DNA of 64,000 nucleotides, taken from positions 1-64,000 of the forward strand of contig NZ_QRBF01000006.1 in the NCBI RefSeq assembly GCF_003363265.1. Reading direction: 5' to 3'. The number at the start of each line of letters is the position of its first letter. Positions within the stretch are counted from its first letter, which is position 1. A model generated the notes under the pieces. The model ran no database searches, was not told the origin of the DNA, and saw nothing but the letters and a program-made list of their open reading frames with translations. The position numbers were made by a program, and so were the translations under genes. This stretch comes from Dyella psychrodurans (lineage in GTDB: Bacteria > Pseudomonadota > Gammaproteobacteria > Xanthomonadales > Rhodanobacteraceae). This document shows positions 1 to 8,786 of this stretch, in pieces.

Positions 1-83
1 CCAGTCTTCCCGGCGCCGTGCAACACAGCCTGCGGGCCTTCTGGGCATCATGCCGCCTGCGAAGAATGGATCAGAGCATCCCG

Positions 84-102
84 AAGGAAGGCGCTTCCTT
101 TT
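84..102 (+). terminator. possible weak hairpin terminator upstream of queF
   Basis: Stem aaggaag / cttcctt (7 bp) with a three-base loop, followed by a four-T run that overlaps the end of the stem. It ends 12 bases before the queF start codon, so it could end transcription of a gene left of the window or simply lie in the queF leader. The rest of positions 1-113 shows no supportable gene. Confidence 0.3.
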
Positions 103-113
103 AAAATAGGTGG

Positions 114-938
114 ATGAGTACCCCCGAACATTCCCCGCTCGGCAAGCACACCGCCTACGCCGACCGTTACGACCCCAGCCTGCTGTTTCCGATTCCGCGC
201 CAGGCCAAGCGCGACGAGATCGGCGTCAGCGAGCCATTGCCGTTCCAGGGCGTGGACATCTGGAATGCCTACGAACTGTCCTGGCTGGACATGCACGGCA
301 AACCGGTCGCGGCCGTGGCTGAATTCCACGTGCCGGCGCATTCGCCGAACATCATCGAATCCAAGTCGTTCAAGCTGTATCTCAACGGTTTCGCGCAGGA
401 GCCGCTGGCCAATGCCGCCGCCCTGAGCGCCCTGCTGCAGCATGATCTGTCGCGCGCCGCGGGTGCGCCGGTGATGGTGCACATCCACGCGCCGCGCACG
501 GCGCAGCACAGCTTTGCCGATCTGGCGGGCGAATCCATCGACGGCTTGCCCGTGAAGATCGACGACTACGGCCCGCCGAAGGCGGACTATCTGCGCACGG
601 ACAAAAACGCCGACGTGGTCGAAGAGACCCTGGTCTCGGACCTGCTGCGCTCCAACTGCCCGGTCACCGGCCAGCCCGATTGGGGCAGCGTGCAGATTGC
701 CTATCGCGGCAGCCCGATCGATCGCGAAGGCCTGCTGCGCTATTTAGTGTCCTTCCGTACGCACAACGAATTCCACGAGCAATGCGTGGAGCGCATCTTC
801 GTCGACGTGATGGCGCGCTGCGCACCGGAACGGCTCAGCGTGTATGCGCGCTACACCCGCCGCGGGGGCCTGGATATCAACCCATTTCGCAGTACTGAAA
901 AGACCCAGCCGGAAAACCTGCGCGGCGCAAGGCAATAG
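114..938 (+). CDS. queF: NADPH-dependent 7-cyano-7-deazaguanine reductase QueF
   Basis: QueF reduces the nitrile of preQ0 to the amine of preQ1 with NADPH, a cytoplasmic step in making queuosine for tRNA. The 274-residue protein has the length of the long, two-domain gammaproteobacterial type (E. coli 282). Visible marks are the N-terminal [15 protein letters not shown] stretch, the QueF motif ESKSFK at residues 82-87, and the catalytic cysteine at residue 182 in [12 protein letters not shown]. The start ATG follows an aggtgg ribosome site. No other queuosine genes are adjacent, so it stands alone here. The family match is unambiguous from the motifs. Confidence 0.97.
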   Translation: MSTPEHSPLGKHTAYADRYDPSLLFPIPRQAKRDEIGVSEPLPFQGVDIWNAYELSWLDMHGKPVAAVAEFHVPAHSPNIIESKSFKLYLNGFAQEPLANAAALSALLQHDLSRAAGAPVMVHIHAPRTAQHSFADLAGESIDGLPVKIDDYGPPKADYLRTDKNADVVEETLVSDLLRSNCPVTGQPDWGSVQIAYRGSPIDREGLLRYLVSFRTHNEFHEQCVERIFVDVMARCAPERLSVYARYTRRGGLDINPFRSTEKTQPENLRGARQ

Positions 939-1065
939 CGTCACAAACCGGTACACTCTGCCGCCCCGGTCATCGGCACTTCAGATCGGCGGCGCTAGCC
1001 TTCGGAGCTGGCCGAAGCCGACAACCTCCGGTTTTTACTGCTCCCTTATTTTCGGAATCCCGCCC

Positions 1066-1683
1066 ATGAAACTCTCCGCACGTTCCGCCGCCCTTTACAG
1101 CGTCACGTTTGCCGGCCTGCTGGCGCTCAGCGCCTGCGGCAAGAACGAGCAGCAGCCCGCGAACCAGCCGGCCGCTTCCAGCACGGCACCGGCCGCCGCG
1201 AGCACCGCCTCCGCCACGCCGGCTCCTGCCGCCACGGCCGCCGCGCCGGCTCCGGCGCATACCGCCGCCGCTCCCGCAGCGATGCCGGCACCGGCCAGCA
1301 CCGCTCCCGCCGCCGCCGCTACGCCTGCCGCCAACAGCGGCGCGTTCCAGGTGAGCACGGTCACGCTGGGCGACACCGTCACCGCCGACCACAAGGTGCG
1401 CAAGGAAGTCACCACCTTCGCCCCGAACCAGAAGACCCTCTACGTGAGCGTCGACACCACGGGCAGCACGCCGGGCTCCACGCTCAATGCGAAGTGGAGC
1501 TACCTGGAAGGCGGCAGCAAGATGGTGAACAGCGTGAGCCAGTCGATCGTCGCCGACGGTCCGGCCACCACCACCTTCCGCGTGGTGAACCCGGATCTGT
1601 GGCCGGAAGGCAAGTACGAAGTGGACATCCTGCTCGACGGCAAGCAGGTCGCCAGCAAGACGTTCGAAGTCAAGAAGAGCTGA
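1066..1683 (+). CDS. Ala/Pro-rich lipoprotein of unknown function
   Basis: A 205-residue protein starting MKLSARSA with a lipoprotein signal peptide; the lipobox LSAC puts the lipidated cysteine near residue 24. Residues 30-90 are a low-complexity Ala/Pro/Ser/Thr linker, probably a flexible tether. The C-terminal 110 residues look like a folded beta-rich domain (alternating V/T/Y strands, for example the VDILLDGKQVASKTFEV end), which resembles ligand-binding or Ig-like folds but was not assigned to a family. The reading frame is open further upstream, but the signal peptide only makes sense from 1066. A strong terminator follows, so the gene is probably monocistronic. Confidence 0.85.
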   Translation: MKLSARSAALYSVTFAGLLALSACGKNEQQPANQPAASSTAPAAASTASATPAPAATAAAPAPAHTAAAPAAMPAPASTAPAAAATPAANSGAFQVSTVTLGDTVTADHKVRKEVTTFAPNQKTLYVSVDTTGSTPGSTLNAKWSYLEGGSKMVNSVSQSIVADGPATTTFRVVNPDLWPEGKYEVDILLDGKQVASKTFEVKKS

Positions 1684-1707
1684 GCCTCGCTGACAAGATG
1701 TACACCG

Positions 1708-1731
1708 GGGCGCCCCGATGGGCGCCCTTTT
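1708..1731 (+). terminator. rho-independent terminator after the lipoprotein gene
   Basis: Stem gggcgccc / gggcgccc (8 bp, each arm itself palindromic) with loop cgat and a tttt tail, 24 bases past the lipoprotein stop codon. Confidence 0.85.
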
Positions 1732-1793
1732 GTTGTTGGATATAGGACGATCGCGAATAAGCCTGCACACGGCGTCGCGAGTCGTTACCTGCA

Positions 1794-4448
1794 ATGCCCG
1801 GTATGGCACCATCGCGATCCGGGGAATCGAGAGGCAGTGTCAGCGTGGAGCAGCAAGGCGGGGCCGAAGTCCTTAGCCAGGAAGATGCACTGAGCCGGCC
1901 AGGCCCGGTCTGGTTGCGTCGATTCGGTGGCCCGGCCCTGTCGGTGTTGATGCTTTGCCTGGCGCTGTGGGCGCTTTATCGCCTGGCGGGCGCGGTGAGC
2001 TACCACCAGGTCGGCGAGTACATGCACAGCCTGCGACGCGGACGCATCGGCCAGGCGATCGTGCTGACGGCGCTCGGCTACGCGGTGATGCCGCTCTACG
2101 ACCTGTTCGCGCTCAGCGCGATCGGCCGCAAGTTGCCCAAGCCGCGCGTGGCGCTGATTTCCTTCATCAGCTACGCCTTCAGCAACACGCTGGGCATGGC
2201 GATGCTGGTGTCCGGTTCGATTCGCTATCGCTTCTACATTCAGGCAGGCCTGACGACGATGGAAGTCGCCAAGGTCGTGCTGTTCTGCACGATCAGTTTC
2301 TGGCTGGGCCTGTTGACCATCACGGGCGTGACGCTATTGCTGGTACCGATGCCGCCCGGCCTGCCGCTGGCGCACGCGCACCTGCTGCTCGGCGCGGGAC
2401 TCTGCCTCATTCCTGCACTCTGGCTGCTGGGCGGCGCGTTGCTCCGCCGCCCCATCAAGTTGTGGCGATGGGATGTGCGTCTTCCTCCCATCACCGTCGG
2501 TTTGCGCCAGATCTTTGTCGGCGCGCTCGACTGGGGCCTGGCTGCGGCGGTGCTGTATGCCCTGATGCCCGGTGCGCTGGTGCTGCACTTCGGTTCGTTC
2601 CTCGCCATTTTCGCGCTGGGGCAAATCGCGGGATTGATCAGCCACGTGCCGGGCGGTCTCGGCGTGTTCGAGGCGGTGATGCTCGCGGGCTTCGGCGCGA
2701 CCGGAAATCACGCGCTGTCGGCACCGATTCTCGGCGCACTGGCCGCGTATCGTGGCGTCTACTATCTGCTTCCGCTCTGCGCGGCGGCTGTCGCTGTAGT
2801 CATTCGCGAGGCGCGCGGACTGCGCCAGGCCGCCTTGCTTTCGCCGTGGTTCAACGGCTTGCTGCCGCCGTTCTTCGCGGGACTCACGCTGGTCTCCGGC
2901 GCCGTGCTGCTGTTTTCCGGCGCAACCGCCGCACTGCCGGGACGCATGGAGCTGCTCAGCGATCTGCTGCCGCTGCCGGTGCTGGAGGTTTCGCACTTTC
3001 TCGCCAGCGTGATCGGCATGTCGCTGCTCATTCTCGCGCGCGGGCTGCAGCGCCGGCTGGATGCCGCGTATTGGTTGACGCTGGTGTTGCTGATCGCCGG
3101 CGCCGTGGCGTCGCTGCTCAAAGGCATCGATTACGAAGAAGCGGGATTGCTGATCCTGCTTGCCGTCGCGCTGGCGCCCGCACACCGCTTGTTCTATCGG
3201 CGCGCTTCGATGTTCGAGGTGACGTTTTCATTCGGATGGCTGCTGGCCTGCGCGACCGTGCTGGGCTGCACGGTGTGGCTGGTGTTCTTCAGTTATCAGC
3301 ACGTCGAATACAGCCGCGATCTGTGGTGGCAATTCAGTTTCTATCACGGCAACGCGCCGCGCTCCTTGCGCTCGCTGGTCGGCGCCACCGGCGTGGCGTT
3401 GCTGTTCGCCCTCACCACGCTGATCCGCTCGGCCCGGTTGCGCCCCACGCTGCCGGACGATGCCGAGCTGGCCCGCGCGCTTCCGTTGATCAAGCAGTTC
3501 ACCTCCGCGCAAGCACACCTCGCCCTGATGGGCGACAAGAGCCTGCTGTTCGATCCCGACGGCAAGGCCTTCATCATGTACGGCATCGAAGGCCGCAGCT
3601 GGGTGGCGATGGGCGATCCCGTGGGCCGCGATGACCTTGCAAGGCAGGAGCTGGTGTGGACCTTCCGCGAGCGCTGCGAACGCGGCGGCGGCTGGCCGGT
3701 GTTTTATCAGGTCAATCCTGACGATCTGGATCTGTATCTGGAAGTGGGCATGAGCCTGCTGAAGGTTGGCGAGGAAGCGCGCGTCAAGCTCGAGCACTTC
3801 AATCTCGACGGCAAATCGAAGAAGAACCTGCGCAACACCGTCAACAAATTGAGCCGCGACGGATTGCGCCTGGAGATCGTGCCCACCGACCGGGTGCCCG
3901 CCCTGCTGCCGCAACTGAAGCCGGTTTCCGATGCATGGCTGCGCGACAAGCGCGTCCGCGAGAAAGGCTTTTCGCTCGGCGCGTTCGACGAACGCTATCT
4001 CTGCCGCACGCCGATGGCGGTAGTGTGGCAGGACGACAAGCCCGTGGCCTTCGCCAACATGCTCCTGACCGAGAGCATGGAAGAGGCGTCGGTGGATCTG
4101 ATGCGGCAGTTGCCGGACGGCCCGATCGGCCTGATGGATTATCTGTTCGTGGAACTGATGCTGTGGGCCAGGAGCCAGGGCTACCGCTGGTTCAATCTGG
4201 GCATGGCGCCGTTGTCCGGATTGCAGAGCCGACGCCAGGCACCGCTGTGGAACCGGTTCGGCGCGCTGATCTTCGGGCGCGGCGAACGCTTCTATAATTT
4301 CCAGGGTCTGCACCGCTACAAGGACAAGTTCGATCCGGAATGGGAACCGCGCTACATGGCGGTACCGGGCGGTATCGCGCTGCCGGTGGTGCTCACCAAT
4401 GTCGCCAGCCTGATCTCGGGCGGACTTACCGGAGTTGTGCGTCGATGA
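1794..4448 (+). CDS. mprF: bifunctional aminoacyl-phosphatidylglycerol synthase/flippase (MprF/LpiA)
   Basis: An 884-residue inner-membrane protein. The first two-thirds hold many hydrophobic helices (an MprF-type flippase region, roughly residues 30-330, then further helices to about 540). The last 330 residues form the soluble DUF2156 GNAT-like domain that moves an amino acid from aminoacyl-tRNA to phosphatidylglycerol, with LMGDKSLLFDPDGKAF and FNLGMAPLSGL as typical stretches. The product lowers surface negative charge and protects against cationic peptides and acid. Lysine or alanine specificity cannot be told by eye. ATG 1794 is used; an ATG three codons later (1803) is equally possible. 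The stop overlaps the next start in ATGA, so the two genes are translationally coupled. Confidence 0.93.
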   Translation: MPGMAPSRSGESRGSVSVEQQGGAEVLSQEDALSRPGPVWLRRFGGPALSVLMLCLALWALYRLAGAVSYHQVGEYMHSLRRGRIGQAIVLTALGYAVMPLYDLFALSAIGRKLPKPRVALISFISYAFSNTLGMAMLVSGSIRYRFYIQAGLTTMEVAKVVLFCTISFWLGLLTITGVTLLLVPMPPGLPLAHAHLLLGAGLCLIPALWLLGGALLRRPIKLWRWDVRLPPITVGLRQIFVGALDWGLAAAVLYALMPGALVLHFGSFLAIFALGQIAGLISHVPGGLGVFEAVMLAGFGATGNHALSAPILGALAAYRGVYYLLPLCAAAVAVVIREARGLRQAALLSPWFNGLLPPFFAGLTLVSGAVLLFSGATAALPGRMELLSDLLPLPVLEVSHFLASVIGMSLLILARGLQRRLDAAYWLTLVLLIAGAVASLLKGIDYEEAGLLILLAVALAPAHRLFYRRASMFEVTFSFGWLLACATVLGCTVWLVFFSYQHVEYSRDLWWQFSFYHGNAPRSLRSLVGATGVALLFALTTLIRSARLRPTLPDDAELARALPLIKQFTSAQAHLALMGDKSLLFDPDGKAFIMYGIEGRSWVAMGDPVGRDDLARQELVWTFRERCERGGGWPVFYQVNPDDLDLYLEVGMSLLKVGEEARVKLEHFNLDGKSKKNLRNTVNKLSRDGLRLEIVPTDRVPALLPQLKPVSDAWLRDKRVREKGFSLGAFDERYLCRTPMAVVWQDDKPVAFANMLLTESMEEASVDLMRQLPDGPIGLMDYLFVELMLWARSQGYRWFNLGMAPLSGLQSRRQAPLWNRFGALIFGRGERFYNFQGLHRYKDKFDPEWEPRYMAVPGGIALPVVLTNVASLISGGLTGVVRR

Positions 4449-5242
4449 AAGTGCGTATCATCGCTGTGTTGATCGTGTGCGTGGCGATTGCTGCCGCATT
4501 GATCGTCTGGAAGCCGTTTCCGCGTCCGAGCCTTGAAGACGCCACCGTCAAGCTGCCCGCCACCGCGCCGGCGCCCGCCGGCCATGACGACGTGCTCGCC
4601 GTGTTCTATTCCGGCGACGGCGGCTGGCGCGATCTGGACAAGCAGGTTGGCAGTCGACTCGTCGCACGCGGCATACCGGTACTGGGCGTGAGCTGCCTTT
4701 CCTACTATTGGCGCAATCGCTCGCCGGAGGATTCGGCGAAGGATCTCGACGCGCTGATCACGCAATACACCACGGCCTGGCACAAGCAGAAAGTGTGGCT
4801 GATCGGCTTCTCGTTCGGCGCCGACGTGCTGCCGACCATCGTCGACAAACTAAGCCCCGCCAACCGCGCGCGCATTTCGCAACTGGTGCTGCTCTCGCCC
4901 AGCCAGGATGTCAACTTCGAAGTCGAGCTGGAAGGCTACATGACGGAGAACTGGCTCAAGACGCACACCAAGGCCATCATGGAATGGATGAATCCGGTGC
5001 AGCACTATCCGGCGCTGCCGCGCATCGATGCATTGCAGAACAAGCCGCCGGTCGTGTGCTACTACGGCAAGGACGACAGCGACGACACCGTATGCAACGA
5101 TCCGAAACTTCCCGGCTGGGTCAAAGTTTACGAAATGCCGGGCGATCATCACTTCGATTACAACTATGACGGCCTCGCAACGCGCATGATCGGCGATTTG
5201 CCCGCCGACGTTTCAACGCAAGCACCGGCAACCGCACCGTAA
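4445..5242 (+). CDS. acvB: AcvB/VirJ-family periplasmic hydrolase, partner of MprF
   Basis: A 265-residue alpha/beta-hydrolase of the VirJ family. An N-terminal membrane or signal segment (residues 4-22) exports it to the periplasm. Family marks are YSGDGGWRDLDK, the nucleophile elbow GFSFGAD with Ser123, and GDHHFDYNYDG near the end with candidate catalytic His235/236. In Rhizobium and Agrobacterium the same gene order (lpiA-acvB/atvA) is known, and AcvB is reported to remove lysine from lysyl-phosphatidylglycerol. The four-base overlap with mprF fits a shared operon and opposing activities on the same lipid. The start is fixed by the ATGA overlap. Confidence 0.9.
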   Translation: MKVRIIAVLIVCVAIAAALIVWKPFPRPSLEDATVKLPATAPAPAGHDDVLAVFYSGDGGWRDLDKQVGSRLVARGIPVLGVSCLSYYWRNRSPEDSAKDLDALITQYTTAWHKQKVWLIGFSFGADVLPTIVDKLSPANRARISQLVLLSPSQDVNFEVELEGYMTENWLKTHTKAIMEWMNPVQHYPALPRIDALQNKPPVVCYYGKDDSDDTVCNDPKLPGWVKVYEMPGDHHFDYNYDGLATRMIGDLPADVSTQAPATAP

Positions 5243-5491
5243 CAGAACGCGCACGGCGCGCTAATACCAATCCAACGCACTCATCACACAACGGTCGCTC
5301 AGCCGTTGCGCAAACCGGTGCGCGCGCGTCTTCATCTACATGAATGCATGCGCATGCCATGCACAAACCTGGCACGAATGATTCACGCCAAGCGTGTTCG
5401 AATCCGTGACTGCATCGAGCGCATGTGTTCGATGTGAATCCGCCCACGCGTACATGCTATGCGTGCGATCGCTCCAAAAAGAGGTACTGTC

Positions 5492-5719
5492 ATGAATCCG
5501 AGCCAAGATGTGATCCGTGGTCAATGGAAGCAACTTTCCGGAAACATCAAGCAGCATTGGGGAAAACTCACCGACGATGACCTGAAGGTCAGCGACGGGA
5601 GCGCGGAATATCTCACCGGAAAACTCGAACAACGTTACGGCATGGCGCATGCCGAAGCCGAAAAGCAGGTTCGCGAATTTGAGCGCCAGATAAGCACCAA
5701 AGGCAGCACTCAACATTAA
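5492..5719 (+). CDS. CsbD-family small stress protein
   Basis: A 75-residue hydrophilic protein with the CsbD signature: VIRGQWKQLSGNIKQHWGKL near the N-terminus and LTGKLEQRYG in the middle, giving two charged amphipathic helices. CsbD-like proteins are abundant cytoplasmic proteins induced by general stress (E. coli YjbJ); the molecular role is not known. The ATG at 5492 has an aagaggt ribosome site 6 bases upstream, which excludes the longer upstream frame. A long hairpin follows the gene. It stands near another small stress-type gene (DUF1328), a common pairing in proteobacteria. Confidence 0.92.
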   Translation: MNPSQDVIRGQWKQLSGNIKQHWGKLTDDDLKVSDGSAEYLTGKLEQRYGMAHAEAEKQVREFERQISTKGSTQH

Positions 5720-5741
5720 TCGCCATCGCGCGACACGAAGG

Positions 5742-5790
5742 CCCCGCACCAGCACGCGCCATATCGAGGCACGTTCGGGCTGGTGCGGGG
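5742..5790. other. long hairpin after csbD-like gene
   Basis: Perfect 12-bp arms ccccgcaccagc (5742-5753) and gctggtgcgggg (5779-5790) around a 25-base loop. There is no T-run on either side, so it may be a processed 3' end or factor-dependent terminator rather than an intrinsic one. The 370-base gap 5720-6089 holds this and the hairpin at 5941; no gene was seen. Confidence 0.6.
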
Positions 5791-5940
5791 GCATAGGAAC
5801 TTCGTTATCACCGCATAGCCGGGCATGCGGAAGGGCACCATCCGTGCGAAACGTGCCTATTCATGCTGCCGCTCTCATACGGCACGACGATACCGCCCCC
5901 TCGGATTGAGCGTCGGCCATCATCACGATTGAAGGCCTCG

Positions 5941-5962
5941 ACGGTTCACTTCGCTGAACCGT
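5941..5962. other. short hairpin upstream of DUF1328 gene
   Basis: Arms acggttca / tgaaccgt (8 bp, perfect) with a six-base loop, 128 bases before the small membrane-protein gene. It could be an operator or leader structure. Confidence 0.4.
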
Positions 5963-6089
5963 TCCATGGGCCGTGGACAATTCGTTCACGGGGCGATTGA
6001 TCGAATCGGCCGTGTCAGGCACTCGACGCCGGCACGCACACCATCGATTTGCGCTATCCCCGGCTTACCCCGCCCCGAAGGAGATCGTC

Positions 6090-6266
6090 ATGCTTTACTG
6101 GGCCGCCGTATTTTTCGTTATTGCCATCATCGCTGCCGTATTCGGTTTTGGTGGAATCGCCGCCGGCGCAGCCAGCATCGCCAAGATTCTTTTCTTCATC
6201 TTCATCGTGCTGTTCCTGTTGTCGCTGATTTCCGGCGCCTTCAAACGGGGCGGACCGCGCTTATAA
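6090..6266 (+). CDS. DUF1328/YtjA-type small membrane protein
   Basis: A 58-residue protein that is almost wholly hydrophobic, with two membrane helices (about residues 4-27 and 31-50) joined by a short Gly/Ala turn and ending in a basic tail KRGGPRL. Length, the [12 protein letters not shown] start and the [17 protein letters not shown] core match the DUF1328 (UPF0391) family, often stress-induced and of unknown function. A strong gaaggaga ribosome site lies 6 bases before the ATG. The gene is followed by a good terminator. Confidence 0.92.
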   Translation: MLYWAAVFFVIAIIAAVFGFGGIAAGAASIAKILFFIFIVLFLLSLISGAFKRGGPRL

Positions 6267-6289
6267 CGACAAGCTGTGGGTAGCTTTTT

Positions 6290-6325
6290 GCGTCGCGACT
6301 GCCGTGGACATGTCGCGACGCTTTT
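6290..6325 (+). terminator. rho-independent terminator after DUF1328 gene
   Basis: Ten-base perfect stem gcgtcgcgac / gtcgcgacgc, 12-base loop, four Ts. A smaller aagct / agctttttt hairpin precedes it directly at 6270-6289. Confidence 0.85.
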
Positions 6326-6376
6326 GTATCAGCGGATGGCCCGTGCCTTGTCTTTCGATCCAGCCAAGGCACGCGG

Positions 6377-7234
6377 CTACAAGGAACGAAAGATGACGAC
6401 TCGATCCTCACGCCTGTCGCCATCGGCGTCCAGCCACGGCTCCGCGCCTGCCATGGGGGTGCAGGGCCCGAGCGTGCAGACGCGAATATCGCGCGTGGCG
6501 GCTTCGCGCTTCAGACTGTCCAGCACGTGCCGCAGCACCGACCCGGTGAATGGCGTGTAGAGATAGAAGACTGTTGCAGACGAAAAATCAACGGATCGCG
6601 CATCGGCGCGAACGAATGCCACATGGCGGATGTTCAGTGCGTCCGCACTCTTGCTGGCAGAAGCGACGTAGGCGTCCTCCAGCTCGACACCCACGCAACG
6701 CGCGGGCGTGCAGATGGCGCTGATCAGGGACACGTGACCCAGCCCCGAGCCCATATCGAGCAAAACGTCTCGTTCAGTCAGCCTCGCGCGATGGATGAAG
6801 TCGAAGATGTGGCGCGCCGGCGTGGGCTGGTAGAAAACCATCTCCGACGCCAAATCGGCACTGTTTGCATCGGGCTCATCCAACTGGAGTACGCCACTGA
6901 CAAGCGCATCCAGACAGTCATAACCTTCCCCGCGCACTTCCTGCCCCACCAACTCGCGCGACCATCCGGACAACGCTTCGGCACCGCGGCCCTGCCGGAT
7001 GTCCTGGCGCAACGATTGATACAGCGCCCGGTTCACCGCTTCCAGATCGGTCGCCATCGCTTCGATCCTGCGATGACGCGCGGCAGCCTGATCGTCTGCC
7101 AGATCCGGCGCATGGATAAGCCAGGTTTCCAGGCGATCGAGTGCCTCGACGCGGCGGCGCAGTTGATCCGGCGCGAATAACGAACGATCCTGCTCAAGCT
7201 CCTTGAGCGCCTGCTCCAACGTCATCGTCGCCAT
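6377..7234 (-). CDS. class I SAM-dependent methyltransferase
   Basis: A 285-residue protein. The first 120 residues are helical and charged. The Rossmann-type methyltransferase core begins with motif I LLDMGSGLGHVSL at about residues 158-170, followed by the acidic motif II GVELEDAY and a motif near VRADARSVDFSSA, all typical for SAM binding. The order of a helical N-domain and a DOT1-like core suggests a protein or small-molecule methyltransferase, but the substrate cannot be told. It is divergent from the GNAT gene at 7311 with a 76-base shared promoter region. Confidence 0.8.
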   Translation of the reverse strand: MATMTLEQALKELEQDRSLFAPDQLRRRVEALDRLETWLIHAPDLADDQAAARHRRIEAMATDLEAVNRALYQSLRQDIRQGRGAEALSGWSRELVGQEVRGEGYDCLDALVSGVLQLDEPDANSADLASEMVFYQPTPARHIFDFIHRARLTERDVLLDMGSGLGHVSLISAICTPARCVGVELEDAYVASASKSADALNIRHVAFVRADARSVDFSSATVFYLYTPFTGSVLRHVLDSLKREAATRDIRVCTLGPCTPMAGAEPWLDADGDRREDRVVIFRSL

Positions 7235-7310
7235 GACTCCATAATCGAAGTATCGATCCGCGCAGCATGCCCCGCATGCAGGACGCCATCAACACGCCGC
7301 AGGAACCTGC

Positions 7311-7772
7311 ATGAGCCAATCCGCCATCATCAGACCCGTAACGAAGGAGGATTTCTCCTTATGGCTTCCGCTATGGGATGGCTACAACGCCTTTTACGGT
7401 CGAAGCGGCGCAACCGCACTGCCGGCGGACATCACCCGGATGACGTGGTCTCGTTTTTTCGACGCCTATGAACCGGTGCACGCGCTGGTCGCCGAGCACG
7501 AAGGCAGGCTGCTGGGACTTGCGCACTATCTCTTCCATCGCAGCACCATCCAGATCGAGCCGAGCTGCTATCTGCAGGATTTGTTCACCGACGAGAGTGC
7601 TCGCGGCATGGGCATCGGGCGTGCACTGATCGAAGCGGTCTATCGACGCGCCATGCAGGCAGGCTGCGCACGCGTGTATTGGCATACGCACGAAACGAAT
7701 GCGACGGCCATGCAGCTGTACGACAAGGTGGCGCAGAAATCGGGCTTCGTGGTGTATCGCAAGGCGCTGTAG
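7311..7772 (+). CDS. GNAT-family N-acetyltransferase
   Basis: A 153-residue single-domain acetyltransferase. The acetyl-CoA binding motif A is seen as DESARGMGIGRALIEAVYRR (about residues 91-110), and the C-terminal half carries YWHTHETNATAMQLYDK, which is typical of motif B in GNATs acting on small amines or amino acids. The substrate is not predictable. The ATG follows a weak ribosome site (gcaggaacctgc). It ends 14 bases before the convergent lipase gene, and no terminator stands between them. Confidence 0.9.
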   Translation: MSQSAIIRPVTKEDFSLWLPLWDGYNAFYGRSGATALPADITRMTWSRFFDAYEPVHALVAEHEGRLLGLAHYLFHRSTIQIEPSCYLQDLFTDESARGMGIGRALIEAVYRRAMQAGCARVYWHTHETNATAMQLYDKVAQKSGFVVYRKAL

Positions 7773-7786
7773 CGGCCGCGTTCGTT

Positions 7787-8668
7787 TTACGGCGCGGGTT
7801 GGCGCCGCAACCACTCCGCCAATTGCGCCAGAACCTGATGCCGCCCGGTTTCGGTTTCATTGAAGAGCTCATGGTAAAGCGTGTCGAAGAACCGGCTGGT
7901 GAGCTGTTTCGTGGCCCATGCACCCGCCGCGAAATCGCGACTGCCGGAGGGATCGACCAGTCGATCGCTGCCGGCAACCAGCAATAGCGTGGGCACGCGC
8001 AAACGCCACGCATCGGCAATGCTGCTGGCGCCCGCCCGGAAAATGAAATCGGCCATGCGCGGCGTGACCCATCCGCTGCAGAGCGGATCGTTGCGATAGT
8101 CCTCGATGACTTTCGCGTCATGCGACAGCCCTTCCAGCGACAATCCGCTGCGCAACGGCAGGTTCGGCATCACGCGACTCAGCACGGCGGCCAGCTTGCG
8201 CAGCCAAGGTGCCTCGTAAGCGCGCAAGGCAGGCGACGAAAGGATCAGCGACGGCGGTTCGACACGGCCATCGAGCACGGCGCGCAACGCCACCGCGCCA
8301 CCCATGCTGTGTCCCAGCAGCAGCGGCGCCCGCCCGAAACTCTTGGCGTAATCCTTGTAGACATGGGCGAGGTCCTGCAGCAGGTCGTCACTGCGACGCA
8401 ACGCGGAGCGCTGACCTCGCGTGTGGCCATGGCCGCGCTGATCGTAACTGCGCACCGCGTATCCACGCGCGAGAAACCACTGCGCCAGTTCTTCGTAGCG
8501 CCCGCTGTGTTCGCCCAGGCCATGCACGATCAACACCGCATCGCGCGCCGAGCGATTCGGCCAGTCGCGCAGGAACAGAAGCTGGCCGTCCGGCATGGCC
8601 AGCGACGACGCCGAGTCGGCGGCGTGTCCATCCCCCGCCATGGAATGCGCTCGCGCTTGTCGTCTCAT
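7787..8668 (-). CDS. alpha/beta hydrolase, monoacylglycerol-lipase type
   Basis: A 293-residue hydrolase of the serine aminopeptidase S33/monoglyceride lipase group. Visible marks are LIVHGLGEHSGRYEELA (the HGxGEHxxRY signature), SYDQRGHGHTRG, the nucleophile elbow LLGHSMGGAVAL, the acid in VAGSDRLVDP and the His in LYHELFNE. No signal peptide is evident. An internal ATG nine codons in (8641) is a possible alternative start. It probably cleaves monoacylglycerols or related esters in the cytoplasm. Its neighbour upstream is a secreted phospholipase C on the same strand, so the two could act in sequence on phospholipid. Confidence 0.88.
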   Translation of the reverse strand: MRRQARAHSMAGDGHAADSASSLAMPDGQLLFLRDWPNRSARDAVLIVHGLGEHSGRYEELAQWFLARGYAVRSYDQRGHGHTRGQRSALRRSDDLLQDLAHVYKDYAKSFGRAPLLLGHSMGGAVALRAVLDGRVEPPSLILSSPALRAYEAPWLRKLAAVLSRVMPNLPLRSGLSLEGLSHDAKVIEDYRNDPLCSGWVTPRMADFIFRAGASSIADAWRLRVPTLLLVAGSDRLVDPSGSRDFAAGAWATKQLTSRFFDTLYHELFNETETGRHQVLAQLAEWLRRQPAP

Positions 8669-8786
8669 GCGTATGCCCCTGTGGCCCCGCGCGTACCTTA
8701 CCTTCCCCGCCCCATGCCGGGAAGCGGGGAAAACGCGCGCTACCGCCCATTCCGATCAGGTCTGGGCTCGCCCGAAGGCACTTTCG

